A DNA stretch of 64,000 nt, from positions 1,674,001 to 1,738,000 of the forward strand of contig NZ_CP115464.1 of NCBI RefSeq assembly GCF_027912515.1, written 5' to 3'. The translations under genes and the position numbers were made by a program. The notes under the pieces were generated by a model. The model saw only the letters and a list, made by a program, of their open reading frames with translations, was not told the DNA's origin and did no database searches. Position 1 is the first letter of the stretch. Every line of letters begins with the position of its first letter. Origin of the DNA: Brevundimonas sp. NIBR10 (GTDB lineage Bacteria; Pseudomonadota; Alphaproteobacteria; Caulobacterales; Caulobacteraceae). This document shows, in pieces, positions 8,838 through 19,196 of the stretch.

Positions 8838-9158
8838 CTAGAATTTCCGCTGGCCGGACAGGGTCTCGAACCACATCCGCCAGTCGCCCATCAGGCTCCA
8901 CAGCGGGTATCTGAACGTCGCCGGCCGGTTCTTCTCGAAGAAGAAATGCCCGATCCAGGCCGCGCCATAGCCCACCACCGGCATGGCCAGCAGCCACCAC
9001 GGGTTCATCGTGAACAGGAAGCCGACGAACGCCGCCAGCACCACGGTCGTCCCCACCACATGGATCCGCCGGCACGTCCGGTTCGAATGCTCGTGGATAT
9101 AGTAGGGATAGAAGGCGGCGAACGAGGCGTATCGCTCGGGTGCGGGCTGGCTGCTCAT
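8838..9158 (-). CDS. Mpo1-like (DUF962) membrane protein
   Basis: A 106-residue protein with the family pattern: a short N-terminus with FYPYYIHEHSNRTCRRIHVVGT (about 15-36), two hydrophobic segments (39-55 and 58-74) and a C-terminal FFEKNRPATFRYPLWSLMGD. In yeast, Mpo1 is an iron-dependent dioxygenase acting on 2-hydroxy fatty acids; conserved His in YIHEH and in RIHVVG would be metal ligands. The ATG at 9158 defines a normal family length. It ends two bases from the 3D-domain gene, which converges on it. Confidence 0.8.
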   Translation of the reverse strand: MSSQPAPERYASFAAFYPYYIHEHSNRTCRRIHVVGTTVVLAAFVGFLFTMNPWWLLAMPVVGYGAAWIGHFFFEKNRPATFRYPLWSLMGDWRMWFETLSGQRKF

Positions 9159-9202
9159 GTGCCGATGCTGCGCCGGAACGTCGCATCTGACAAGATCGCG
9201 GA

Positions 9203-9730
9203 TCACGCCTCCTGGACGGGTTCGGGGCCCAGCAACCGCCGGATACGCGGCCACAGGGTCGACAGGGCCGAGAAAAACCCCACCACCGTCGCCGCCCCCT
9301 GGAACAGGGTCCACACCGTCTGGAACGTCGTGCCGAACACGGCTTGAGTCACCGGATACAGGATCTCGCTGATCCGGATCTGGAAGGCGGCATAGACCTG
9401 GGAATATTCGATCGACCGGTCGGCCAGGAACGCCGCGACCACCGCCGCCGACACCGGCCCCCACAGCAACGGCATCGCCAGCACCACGGCCAGCATCACG
9501 ATCACCAGCTTGGTCCCCAGCGTCTCCTTCGACATCAGGCTGACCACCACCCCGACGCCCAGCCCCAGCGCCGCCAGCCCCAGGCCGACGGGCAGCACCT
9601 TGTCGATGATGAAAATCAGGTCGTCGAAGAAGACCCCGACCCCGATTGCCGCCCCCGTCAGCACGAAGGCCGCGACCCACAGCGCCCCGTACTGGCCCAG
9701 ACGCGTCTTCAGAAACCCGATGTTGAACAT
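9203..9730 (-). CDS. Hypothetical membrane protein with about four transmembrane segments
   Basis: A 175-residue protein with hydrophobic segments at about 16-36, 43-65, 75-100 and 140-160 and a basic C-terminus (WPRIRRLLGPEP). No signature that I recognise. It lies upstream of the DUF962 gene on the same strand, 44 bases apart, so co-transcription is possible. Likely an inner-membrane protein; function unknown. Confidence 0.65.
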   Translation of the reverse strand: MFNIGFLKTRLGQYGALWVAAFVLTGAAIGVGVFFDDLIFIIDKVLPVGLGLAALGLGVGVVVSLMSKETLGTKLVIVMLAVVLAMPLLWGPVSAAVVAAFLADRSIEYSQVYAAFQIRISEILYPVTQAVFGTTFQTVWTLFQGAATVVGFFSALSTLWPRIRRLLGPEPVQEA

Positions 9731-9904
9731 GGCCGCCTGATCCCCGACCGCCCCCGCCGTCCGGTCTCACCATGCCTCCTGACAGGGCCGCTGTCGACCG
9801 GGCGAACGCGGGTCTGTGGCGGCCGGACCGTCGGCGGGCACCGGGACAGGCTTGACGACCCGCTTAAATAACTGCATGGTTAAATACAGTCTGGAGACCC
9901 TGCC

Positions 9905-10396
9905 ATGCCTGACAAGATCACCCCCTGCATCTGGTACGACCTGGGCCAGGCCCGCGCCGCCGCCGAATTCTATGTCTCGCTCGGCCTGCCCGACAGCCGC
10001 GTCGACACGGTCCACGACAGTCCCGTAGACAACCCCTCGACCCCTGCGGGCGAGGAGCTGGTCGTCGAGTTCACCATGGCCGGCCGCACCTTCATGGGCC
10101 TGAACGGCGGCCCGATGTTCCCCCAGACCGAGGCCGTGTCCTTCATGGTCTATACCGACGACCAGGCCGAGACCGACCGTCTGTGGAACGCCATCGTCGG
10201 TAACGGCGGCGCCGAGAGCATGTGCGGCTGGTGCAAGGACCGCTGGGGCGTCAACTGGCAGATCACGCCCAGACGCCTGATGCAGTTCCACTCCGACCCC
10301 AACCCCGCCCGCGCCAAGGCCGCCTTCGAGGCCATGATGACCATGAAAAAGATCGACATCGCCACCTTGGAAGCCGCCGCCGACGCGGTATCCTGA
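9905..10396 (+). CDS. VOC-fold PhnB-like protein
   Basis: A 163-residue protein of the glyoxalase/VOC superfamily, PhnB/3-demethylubiquinone methyltransferase-like branch: CIWYDLGQARAAAEFYVSL at the N-terminus, FTMAGRTFMGLNGGP (about 57-71), SFMVYTDDQAETDRLW, and CGWCKDRWGVNWQITPRRLM (about 110-130). These proteins are two beta-alpha-beta-beta-beta units and are often uncharacterised. The downstream DUF1428 gene is on the same strand, and the two may form a small operon. Confidence 0.85.
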   Translation: MPDKITPCIWYDLGQARAAAEFYVSLGLPDSRVDTVHDSPVDNPSTPAGEELVVEFTMAGRTFMGLNGGPMFPQTEAVSFMVYTDDQAETDRLWNAIVGNGGAESMCGWCKDRWGVNWQITPRRLMQFHSDPNPARAKAAFEAMMTMKKIDIATLEAAADAVS

Positions 10397-10497
10397 CGCC
10401 TTCGTACAAGACGCCTGCCTGCCGCATCATCCACCATAGGCGCTCAAGCAGCGAGGCTCCGCAAGCCGAGCGTCAGCGCTTCCGAAGGAGCACCAGA

Positions 10498-10845
10498 ATG
10501 TCCTACGTCTCCGGCTTCCTCATTCCCGTGAAGATCGCCGACAAGGCCAAATACATCGCCTCGGCCGAGGCCAGCTGGCCGATCTTCCAGAAATACGGCG
10601 CCCTCGAACAGGTCGAGACCTGGGGCGAAGACATCCCGCCCGGCAAGGTCACCGGCTTCGACCTGGCCGTGAAGCTTGAAGAGGGCGAGGCCGTGGTCTT
10701 CTCCTGGATCAAATGGCCCGACAAGGCGACCGCCGACGCCTGTTTCGCCACCATGGAAAGCGACCCCGCCTGGGCCAACATGGACATGCCCTTCGACGGC
10801 AAGCGCATGATGTGGGGCGGATTCGGGACGATCTTCGCGAGCTGA
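10498..10845 (+). CDS. DUF1428 family protein
   Basis: A 115-residue protein of the DUF1428 family (dimeric alpha-beta barrel): starts [19 protein letters not shown], with the characteristic [17 protein letters not shown] and [18 protein letters not shown] and the C-terminal [14 protein letters not shown]. No enzymatic activity is established for the family. It has a GGAG-type ribosome site directly upstream of ATG 10498 and follows the VOC gene by about 100 bases. Confidence 0.87.
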   Translation: MSYVSGFLIPVKIADKAKYIASAEASWPIFQKYGALEQVETWGEDIPPGKVTGFDLAVKLEEGEAVVFSWIKWPDKATADACFATMESDPAWANMDMPFDGKRMMWGGFGTIFAS

Positions 10846-10883
10846 GTCGCCATCCTGTCCCTCTCCCATTGGGAGAGGCCCAG

Positions 10884-10919
10884 AAAAAGGGCCACCTCCC
10901 TTCCGGAAAGCGGCCCCTT
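10884..10919 (-). terminator. Probable rho-independent terminator of rpoD
   Basis: Read on the minus strand, a GGGGCC arm (10911-10916 region) pairs with GGCCC (10889-10893), with an inner TTCCGGAA palindrome, and is followed by five T. It lies 24 bases beyond the rpoD stop. On the plus side, a short CTCTCCC/GGGAGAG palindrome (10860-10878) may do the same for the DUF1428 gene. Confidence 0.55.
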
Positions 10920-10942
10920 GTCGTCTCCGGTGCTTTCGCGCC

Positions 10943-12898
<1,956 letters not shown>

Positions 12899-13294
12899 GA
12901 AGTCTCAAATCTCCGCGTCCGTGGCGATCTGGCGACCGATCCGGACCTGAATGCCAAGGGCTGACCCCTGGCAAAATTGCAACGCCTGCGAAAAAGACAA
13001 CGCGCCCGGCCACCGTTTTGTTACGGCGACCGTCCGGATCGGCCTCATTCGCTTCCTTGGTCGGGTTCGTCACAGCCTGCCGCAATCCGCCCCCAGCGTG
13101 CTGCGAGCGGTGACGGTCGCGCCCATCAGGGCCGCCGTGACGGTTCGGACCTCAGCCATCGGCGAGGGGCGCTGCTGCGGCCAGGAAAGGCGCGCCGGAC
13201 TGAGCCGCCGCCTTCTCGACCTCGCGCACGAATGCAGGATGATCCGAATGCGCCAGATGGCGAGCGACCGCCGTCCTGTCAAGGGTTGCGGGCG
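12899..13294. other. 396-base gene-free stretch upstream of rpoD
   Basis: This space between the rpoD start and the FkbM methyltransferase stop contains no frame with family features or a good ribosome site; short frames here are GC-driven. It probably carries the rpoD promoter and leader. I cannot point to a convincing -35/-10 pair. Confidence 0.5.
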
Positions 13295-14332
13295 TCAGAC
13301 CCGGTCGAGGCGCGGATTGGTCCAGACCTGTCCGCCGTCGCGCGTGGTCCAGCCGGTGATGTCGGCGATCTCGGTCCGATAGCTGAACTGGCAGGGCCGC
13401 TCGCGCACCAGGGTCCAGCCCCGGCCATGCAGCAGGTCCAGCAGTTCGCCCTCGATTCGGCGGGAATGGGTGCCGATGAACATCGTCCGCACCCGGGCGT
13501 CCAGCAGGTCGATGTTGGCGCTCAGCAGCCGGCCCTCGGTGCCCTGAATGTCGACGTGCAGCAGATCGGTGATCCCCTCGGCCAGCACCTGGTCCAGGGT
13601 ATAGGCGGTGACCGCCTCGTGCTCGACTTCGCGGCCGATGTAGTCGTGATCGCGCGCTGTCTCGACGGCCTGGCTGCCGTTGTCGTTCAGGCTGTGGACC
13701 TTGGGGAAGTACAGCGTCCCCGCCTCGGTCGCGATGGCGCCGTGGACCAAATTCAGCTCGGCGTTCTCGATCGACACGCCGTTCGTGGCCAGGTGGTACT
13801 GGATCTGCTCGAAATGCAGGTGGCTGGCCTCGACCGCCGTCAAACGAACCTGCGGCACCCCGCGATGTCGGGCCTCCACCGCCGCGGCGCAGACCCAGGG
13901 TCCGAACGAGGCGCCCAGTTCAGCGATCGTGAAGCTGTCGGGTCCGGCCCGATCGAAAGCGTGCAGCAGAGCGAAATACTCGATCGCCTCGGCGCGCAGC
14001 TGATCGTCGGGGATGGGCAGGTCGTCGAAAACAGCACCGTCATGCCACGCCGCCCAGGGATGCAGGCCCGTTGCGGTCCGGGTGCCCAGGAAATCGGTGA
14101 TCGTGCCGGGCTGAGCCGTTGAGGACCGGCGCGCGCTCTGGAACAGGGCAATGTCCTCCTCTTCCCACCCGCCGTAGAAGTCGTTCGGATGCTCGCGCCG
14201 GAATTGAACGGCCGACTGGACGCGAGGGGACAGCGGGCTGGTCCCGGGGACTTCCGTCACGGCCTGCGGCACCGGTTCGGCCGGTGTCACGGGCGTCTCG
14301 GCGGTAAGGTGTCTGCGAAGGCGGCGAAACAT
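13295..14332 (-). CDS. FkbM-family methyltransferase
   Basis: A 345-residue protein from the ATG at 14332 (an upstream in-frame ATG at 14449 would add 39 poorly structured residues). The SAM-binding motif is IAELGASFGPWVCAAAV, followed by LTAVEASHLHFEQIQYHL. The later VTAYTLDQVLAEGITDLLHVDIQGTEG block is typical of FkbM methyltransferases, which O-methylate sugars or polyketides. The N-terminal 90 residues are proline-rich and not recognised. It lies between dnaG and rpoD on the same strand. The acceptor is unknown; a cell-surface glycan is the usual guess. Confidence 0.8.
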   Translation of the reverse strand: MFRRLRRHLTAETPVTPAEPVPQAVTEVPGTSPLSPRVQSAVQFRREHPNDFYGGWEEEDIALFQSARRSSTAQPGTITDFLGTRTATGLHPWAAWHDGAVFDDLPIPDDQLRAEAIEYFALLHAFDRAGPDSFTIAELGASFGPWVCAAAVEARHRGVPQVRLTAVEASHLHFEQIQYHLATNGVSIENAELNLVHGAIATEAGTLYFPKVHSLNDNGSQAVETARDHDYIGREVEHEAVTAYTLDQVLAEGITDLLHVDIQGTEGRLLSANIDLLDARVRTMFIGTHSRRIEGELLDLLHGRGWTLVRERPCQFSYRTEIADITGWTTRDGGQVWTNPRLDRV

Positions 14333-14467
14333 CCGGAAATCCAGTCTGGACGACGGTCGAAAAGGCGAGACCGGCGCGTCTTCCTTACAATCCCGCGCGG
14401 GTTGCGAGCTACCGTAAATGTCGTCTGGTTCCACAAGGACCGAGATCATCGCGCCCGAGAAGCATCC

Positions 14468-16330
14468 TCAGCCCGCGCTCCAGATCTCCCCCGTCCTTAC
14501 CGCCCGGCGCAGGGCATCGCGTTCGGCCTTCAGGCGGCTGAAGGCCGGGGCGTCGAAGGCCTGGTCGGCACCCGACTTGGCCGAGGCCAGGGCCTGTTCC
14601 AGCGCCGCGACCCGGGTCAGGGCCTCGAACCCCTGGGCCCAGCGCAGGCGAGCGTCGGCGGTGCTGGACGTGGCGTCAAGGAACGGCGCTCCCGACTTGG
14701 CCGCCGCCTTCTCGACCTCGCGCAGCAGGTCGTCGTGGCCCGTGGCCGACAACCGCCGCCGCAACAGAGCCGAATCCATCGCCGCATCGGAGAACCTCAG
14801 CCGCACCAGCTCATGCGCCAGCCCGTCCAGCGCCGCATCGCCGAACCCGTGCGAGGAAATGGCCTCCAGATGGTCGTCCATCCGCTCGGGATCCTCGATG
14901 ACTCCGTGTGCCAACGCCGCCGCCACCGGCTCGATCGAGCGCGACAACGACTGCATCGCCTGCGCGCCTTCCGAGGTTTGGCCCAGCTTGGGCGGCGGAC
15001 CTGGTCGCCAGCGTCCGCCTGTTTGTTGAGGCCGCTCCTGGGGTGCAGCCCGGCTGGGAAACAGGCCGTCGAACCGCTCGAACATCTCGCGCCGGTATTG
15101 TTCGGCCAGATCCTTGTCCTGGATCAGGGCCGCTGCCTGACGCAGCCGACCCTTGAGGCCCGCGCGCCGTTCGGGCGTATCCAGCGGCTCGACCTCGACC
15201 TCGCGCCGGAACAGCATCTCGGCGAACGGCCGGGTCTCGCTCATCGCCTGGCGCAAGGCGGGTGCCCCCTTGTCCCTCAGGATGTCATCCGGGTCCTGCC
15301 CCCCCTCCAGCAGGGCGAACCGGAACGACCGGCCGGGCTTCAACAGGGGCAGGGCGCGTTCGATGGACCGAAACGCCGCCCTCTGACCCGCCCCGTCGCC
15401 GTCGAAACACAGCACCGGCTCGGACGATGTCCGCCACAGCAGGGCCATCTGGTCTTCGGTCAGGGCCGTGCCCATGGGCGCCACAGCCGGCAGGCCCGCC
15501 CGCTGACAGGCGATGACGTCCATGTATCCTTCGACGACAATGATCGCCGCCTTGCCCTTGCTCTCGGCCCCCAGGATGCGCCGCGCCTCGGGCAGGCCGT
15601 AGAGTGTCGCCCCCTTGTGAAACAGCGGGCTCTCGGGGCCGTTCAGGTATTTGGCCCGGTCGTCGGGGTTCATCGCCCGACCGCCGAAGCTGACGATCCG
15701 CCCGCGCGCGTCCAGTATCGGGAACATCAGTCGGTCGCGGAACCGGTCATAGGGCTGGCCCCCGCCCTCGGGTGAGATCAGCATCCCCATCTCGACCAGG
15801 TCGCCGGGCTTGGCCCCCCGCTGCACCAGCGCGCCTTTCAGCCCCTCGCGATCATTGGGCGCATAGCCCAGGCCGAACCGTGCCCACTGATCCTCAGGCA
15901 GGCCGCGCCGCTCCAGATATTCGCGCGCCGCCTTGCCCACCGACCGGCGCAGATTGGCCGCGAACCATTTCTGGGACAGGTCCATCCAGTCCGACAGGCC
16001 CTGACGTTTCTGCTCCCGCTCGGCCGCCTCCGGGTCTTCTGCCGGCATCTGCATCCCGGCCTCGGCGGCGAGGCGTTCGACCGCCTCCGGAAACGACAGC
16101 CGCTCCGTTTCCTGCAGGAAGCTGATGACGTCGCCGTGCTTGCCCGAGCTGAAGTCGTGAAAGAACCCCTTGTCGTCGTTGACGAAGAACGACGGCGACT
16201 TCTCCTTCGAAAAGGGACTCAGGCCGACCCATTCCCGTCCCTGACGCTTGAGCTTCACCGACCGCCCGATCACGTCGGACGGGCGAAGGCGGGCCTTCAG
16301 TTCTTCCAGGAAACGGTCATCGAAACGCAC
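14468..16330 (-). CDS. dnaG: DNA primase DnaG with a zinc-less N-terminal domain
   Basis: Makes RNA primers at the replication fork. The 620-residue protein begins at a GTG with AAGGA upstream. Toprim motifs are clear: IIVVEGYMDVIACQ (about 265-280) and LCFDGDGAGQRAA (about 310-322), and the RNA polymerase domain has YDRFRDRLMFPILDARGRIVSFGGR. The N-terminal domain has the CHC2 fold pattern but not the zinc ligands: where other DnaG proteins have CPFH and HCFGCG, this one has SPFS (38-41) and HDFSSG (58-63). I believe this is common in part of the alphaproteobacteria. The C-terminal helicase-binding domain follows from about 450. Confidence 0.97.
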   Translation of the reverse strand: MRFDDRFLEELKARLRPSDVIGRSVKLKRQGREWVGLSPFSKEKSPSFFVNDDKGFFHDFSSGKHGDVISFLQETERLSFPEAVERLAAEAGMQMPAEDPEAAEREQKRQGLSDWMDLSQKWFAANLRRSVGKAAREYLERRGLPEDQWARFGLGYAPNDREGLKGALVQRGAKPGDLVEMGMLISPEGGGQPYDRFRDRLMFPILDARGRIVSFGGRAMNPDDRAKYLNGPESPLFHKGATLYGLPEARRILGAESKGKAAIIVVEGYMDVIACQRAGLPAVAPMGTALTEDQMALLWRTSSEPVLCFDGDGAGQRAAFRSIERALPLLKPGRSFRFALLEGGQDPDDILRDKGAPALRQAMSETRPFAEMLFRREVEVEPLDTPERRAGLKGRLRQAAALIQDKDLAEQYRREMFERFDGLFPSRAAPQERPQQTGGRWRPGPPPKLGQTSEGAQAMQSLSRSIEPVAAALAHGVIEDPERMDDHLEAISSHGFGDAALDGLAHELVRLRFSDAAMDSALLRRRLSATGHDDLLREVEKAAAKSGAPFLDATSSTADARLRWAQGFEALTRVAALEQALASAKSGADQAFDAPAFSRLKAERDALRRAVRTGEIWSAG

Positions 16331-16439
16331 CGTCGATCCTTAACGCGGGCTGAGCCGACTAGCGACTCTCTCCACACGAAGGCTCTTGACTCGACAACTT
16401 TGAAATTGAAAGTAGTCACACCGAAACCGGAGCCCTGCC

Positions 16440-17096
16440 ATGTCCGACGCCACGACCCCGACGCCGTCCACCGACGAAAGCGACATCGCCTATCTGAAGC
16501 GGCTGGCCGTGGCCGGCCGCGGCGAGCCGGCACCGTTCCTGTTGCTCATGGCGGTGTTCGGCGGGGGCTACGGGTTCGCGATCTTGGCTGTCATGATTGC
16601 CTTCCTGATCGAAGGTCTTCCCCAACCGGGCGGCGACGTTGGACCGATCTCCGAATTCCTGGGCCGCTGGGCCTTCGTCGCGGCGCCGATCGCGTTTGTG
16701 TTGGCCCTTGGTTGGACGGTCTGGCGCACCTTCGGCCCCAATCGGATCAGGCTCAGCCGCGCGGCCGTCGCGACCTGGAGCGCGGCCTTCATCGGTCTGG
16801 TGACCATCGTCGCGTCGATGCGGCTGTTTACGCAGGGCGACACTCATCTTGACCATGCCTACGCCGCCAACTTCCTCTGGCCGGTGCTGCTGACACTGTG
16901 GGGCTGCGCCTGGTGGGTCACGGGTGTGACCAGCGAACGGAAATGGCTACTGGTCGTGGCCATCGGCTCCTATGCGGCGGCGATCGGAATGGCGATCACC
17001 GCCAACACCCCGAGCATGATGCCATTGATCTGCGCCTGTCTGCTGCTGCTCGCCTTCGTCCCGGCGGTCATCCTGATGCGTCAGAGGGCCCGTTGA
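16440..17096 (+). CDS. Hypothetical five- to six-span membrane protein
   Basis: A 218-residue protein. A polar N-terminus (first 30 residues) is followed by hydrophobic segments at about 34-58, 78-96, 108-128, 142-160, 168-186 and 190-210. It overlaps the downstream winged-helix gene in a TTGA junction (17093-17096). Membrane protein plus small winged-helix partner is an arrangement seen repeatedly in proteobacteria (the membrane protein may sequester or sense for the regulator), but that role here is inference. It diverges from dnaG. Confidence 0.75.
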   Translation: MSDATTPTPSTDESDIAYLKRLAVAGRGEPAPFLLLMAVFGGGYGFAILAVMIAFLIEGLPQPGGDVGPISEFLGRWAFVAAPIAFVLALGWTVWRTFGPNRIRLSRAAVATWSAAFIGLVTIVASMRLFTQGDTHLDHAYAANFLWPVLLTLWGCAWWVTGVTSERKWLLVVAIGSYAAAIGMAITANTPSMMPLICACLLLLAFVPAVILMRQRAR

Positions 17097-17377
17097 ACGC
17101 GCCGTTTCCGGTCGATCCGCTGCTGTCCAGCCGTGTCCGGGCGGGTATTCTCGACTTTCTGTCCGATCGCGGGGCGGCCGACTTCACCGAACTGGCCGCC
17201 GTGCTGGCACTGCCTAACAACAGCCTGTCCAGCCACCTGCAAAGGCTGGAAGGGGCGGCCTATATCGAGCTACGTCGCGGATTTCTCGGCAGAAAACCCC
17301 GTACACGGATCGTTCTGACGCCCGTCGGGCGCAGGGCCTGGCTGGCCCACCTGTCCCGGATCACCGACCCGGCCTGA
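17093..17377 (+). CDS. Small winged-helix transcriptional regulator
   Basis: A 94-residue protein starting at TTG 17093, inside the stop of the membrane-protein gene. It is almost only a winged helix: ILDFLSDRGAADFTELAAVL, NNSLSSHLQRLEGAAYIEL as the recognition region, and a wing with RKPRTRIVLTPVGRRAW. This is the ArsR/MarR-like family of transcriptional regulators that often accompanies a small membrane protein. Overlap with the upstream gene implies translational coupling. A CtrA-like sequence lies just after it. Confidence 0.8.
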   Translation: MNAPFPVDPLLSSRVRAGILDFLSDRGAADFTELAAVLALPNNSLSSHLQRLEGAAYIELRRGFLGRKPRTRIVLTPVGRRAWLAHLSRITDPA

Positions 17378-17385
17378 GGGGTTCG

Positions 17386-17402
17386 TTAACCTTCTGTTTA
17401 CC
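17386..17402. promoter_or_regulatory. Possible CtrA-binding site
   Basis: TTAA, seven bases, TTTA followed by CC resembles the Caulobacter CtrA box (TTAA-N7-TTAA) with one mismatch. It lies about 190 bases upstream of the small gene at 17580. One match to so short a motif is weak evidence. Confidence 0.25.
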
Positions 17403-17579
17403 AATACGCTCAAAGCGTGACCATAACTGCCTGAATACGCACATATTTTCTGCCCATGCATGGAACTGTCCACAGGATCTGTGGATTAACCATACGACCC
17501 GTCACAGAAGGCGATGGGCCGCCGGGGCCAGGACGCGATCGGCGTCGCAATCTCGATACCTGCGTTACGAAGGCTCGCC

Positions 17580-17846
17580 ATGTTCATCTCTATCGCCCGC
17601 CCGGCGGTGGAGCCCATCGGACCCGACACCGTCGCCGTTCCCGGCTCTCCCGCCATCGCCGAACTGTCGCCCCGCGCGATGCACGCGCGCCTGCTCGAGA
17701 ACGCCGCCCTGCGCCGCCTGCGCGGCGTGGAGCGCAAACAGGCGCACCGCGACGACGACGCCGGCTACTGGTTTAGCGCCGCCCCGATGGCGGTCCGCAA
17801 GGCCTCGGCCCTGCGCGAAGACAAGAGCTTCGCGCCGCTTCCCTGA
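17580..17846 (+). CDS. Small hypothetical protein
   Basis: An 88-residue protein from ATG 17580, rich in Ala, Arg and Pro, with no membrane segment. The N-terminal hydrophobic stretch (MFISIARPAVEPIG) is too short for a signal peptide. It has a possible ribosome site and a codon usage like its neighbours. Not recognised; may be a lineage-specific gene, or not real. Confidence 0.45.
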   Translation: MFISIARPAVEPIGPDTVAVPGSPAIAELSPRAMHARLLENAALRRLRGVERKQAHRDDDAGYWFSAAPMAVRKASALREDKSFAPLP

Positions 17847-17981
17847 TCTCACGAGGCTTCGCCACATGGTGAAGCTTCAAGGACGGCCTGCGTCTTGCGG
17901 GCTCCAGCAAGGGATATAGGCTCGGCAAGGCCAGGCCGGTTGAACCCATCGGGGGTCTTCGAGCCGTGGAGGGAGCCTCCC

Positions 17982-18422
17982 GTGAGCCTCGACACCCTGT
18001 TCAACATCGCCAACACCGTCGCCCTGGTCGGGTGGATCATCCTGGCGCTGGCCCCGCTGCGACGCCAACTGGCGATCGCGGCGGCGCGCTGCATCGCCGT
18101 CGGCCTGTCCGTCACCTACACGGTATTGCTGGTCCAGGCGGTCGCGAGCGGCGGCCTCGGCGGCGACTTGACCACTCTGTCAGGCCTCACCCAAGGCTTC
18201 AGCCAGCCGAAGGCGGTCCTGGTCGGCTGGGTCCACTATCTGGCCTTCGACCTGTGGGTCGGATCATGGGCGATCGAGGACGCCGGCAAGCGCGGCGTGC
18301 CCCACTGGGCCATGCTGCCTGTACTGTTCCTGACGCTGATGGCGGGTCCGGTCGGGCTGCTGGCCTACCTGGGGGCGCGGGCGGCGCTGGTGCGTCGTCA
18401 GCCGCCCGCATTGACGAGTTAG
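17982..18422 (+). CDS. ABA4-like (DUF4281) membrane protein
   Basis: A 146-residue protein with four hydrophobic segments. The family pattern is visible: LFNIANTVALVGWIIL near the N-terminus, then WVHYLAFDLWVGSWAIEDA (about 82-100) and LTLMAGPVGLLAYLGARA at the C-terminus. Plant ABA4 is needed for neoxanthin synthesis; bacterial members are uncharacterised. The GTG start at 17982 is supported by a strong GGAGGGAG ribosome site just upstream. It would be an inner-membrane protein. Confidence 0.78.
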   Translation: MSLDTLFNIANTVALVGWIILALAPLRRQLAIAAARCIAVGLSVTYTVLLVQAVASGGLGGDLTTLSGLTQGFSQPKAVLVGWVHYLAFDLWVGSWAIEDAGKRGVPHWAMLPVLFLTLMAGPVGLLAYLGARAALVRRQPPALTS

Positions 18423-18461
18423 TTTCGATATGAAACGGTCTCTCATCCAGGGAGACCGCCA

Positions 18462-19196
18462 ATGTCACTGAAGCCATCCTGCCTGATCGTCGGTGCCGGA
18501 GACGGGGTCGGGTCCGCGATCGCCCGCGCCTTTGCGCGCGAGGATCTGGCGGTCTGCATCACCCGGCGCCCGCGCAACCTGGATCAGCTTGAGGCTGTGG
18601 CCGCCTCCATCCGCGCCGAGGGCGGCGAGGCCCATGCGTTCGGCGTCGATGCCCGCGTCGAGGCCGAGATGATCGCCTTGGTAGACAAGATCGAGGCCGA
18701 AATCGGCCCGTTGCAGGTCGTGGTGTTCAACATCGGCGCGAACGTGCGGTTCTCGGTCATCGACACGACGGCCCAGGTCTATTCCAAGGTCTGGGAGATG
18801 GCGGCCCTGTCCGGCTTCTTCACGGGACGCGAGGCCGCGCGCGTCATGGCCCCGCGCGGCAAGGGCACGATCCTGTTCACGGGGGCGACCGCCTCGACGC
18901 GGGGCGGCGCGGGTTTCTCGGCCTTTGCGGGGGCAAAGGCGGCGCTGCGTCAGCTGGCCCAGAGCCTGGCGAGAGAGATGGGCCCGCAAGGCATCCATGT
19001 CGCCCACGTCGTGGTCGACGGGATGATCGATGGCGTCTTCGCCCGCTCCATCGCGTCTGACATCCAAACCCTGCTGGACGAAGACGCCATCCTGAAGCCC
19101 GACGAGATCGCCAAAAATTACGTCTGGCTGCACAACCAACAGCGCAGCGCCTGGACGTTCGAACTGGATCTGCGCCCGTGGAAGGAAACCTGGTGA
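18462..19196 (+). CDS. Short-chain dehydrogenase/reductase family protein
   Basis: A 244-residue SDR. The cofactor motif is atypical: IVGAGDGVGSAIARAF in place of TGxxxGxG. The central NIGANV replaces NNAG, and the usual catalytic Tyr-x-x-x-Lys appears as FSAFAGAKAAL, with Phe in the Tyr position, so classical reductase activity is doubtful. It overlaps the next gene (GTGA, 19193-19196), which encodes a DsbA-like isomerase, so the two probably form an operon. Sequences like this are usually annotated as SDR oxidoreductase of unknown substrate. Confidence 0.83.
   Translation: MSLKPSCLIVGAGDGVGSAIARAFAREDLAVCITRRPRNLDQLEAVAASIRAEGGEAHAFGVDARVEAEMIALVDKIEAEIGPLQVVVFNIGANVRFSVIDTTAQVYSKVWEMAALSGFFTGREAARVMAPRGKGTILFTGATASTRGGAGFSAFAGAKAALRQLAQSLAREMGPQGIHVAHVVVDGMIDGVFARSIASDIQTLLDEDAILKPDEIAKNYVWLHNQQRSAWTFELDLRPWKETW

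Noticed and set aside
12977..14122. A 381-codon plus-strand frame across the rpoD upstream region and the FkbM gene
   Set aside because: It is antisense to the FkbM methyltransferase gene, has low-complexity Arg/Gly/Gln composition and no family motif; high GC makes such frames common.
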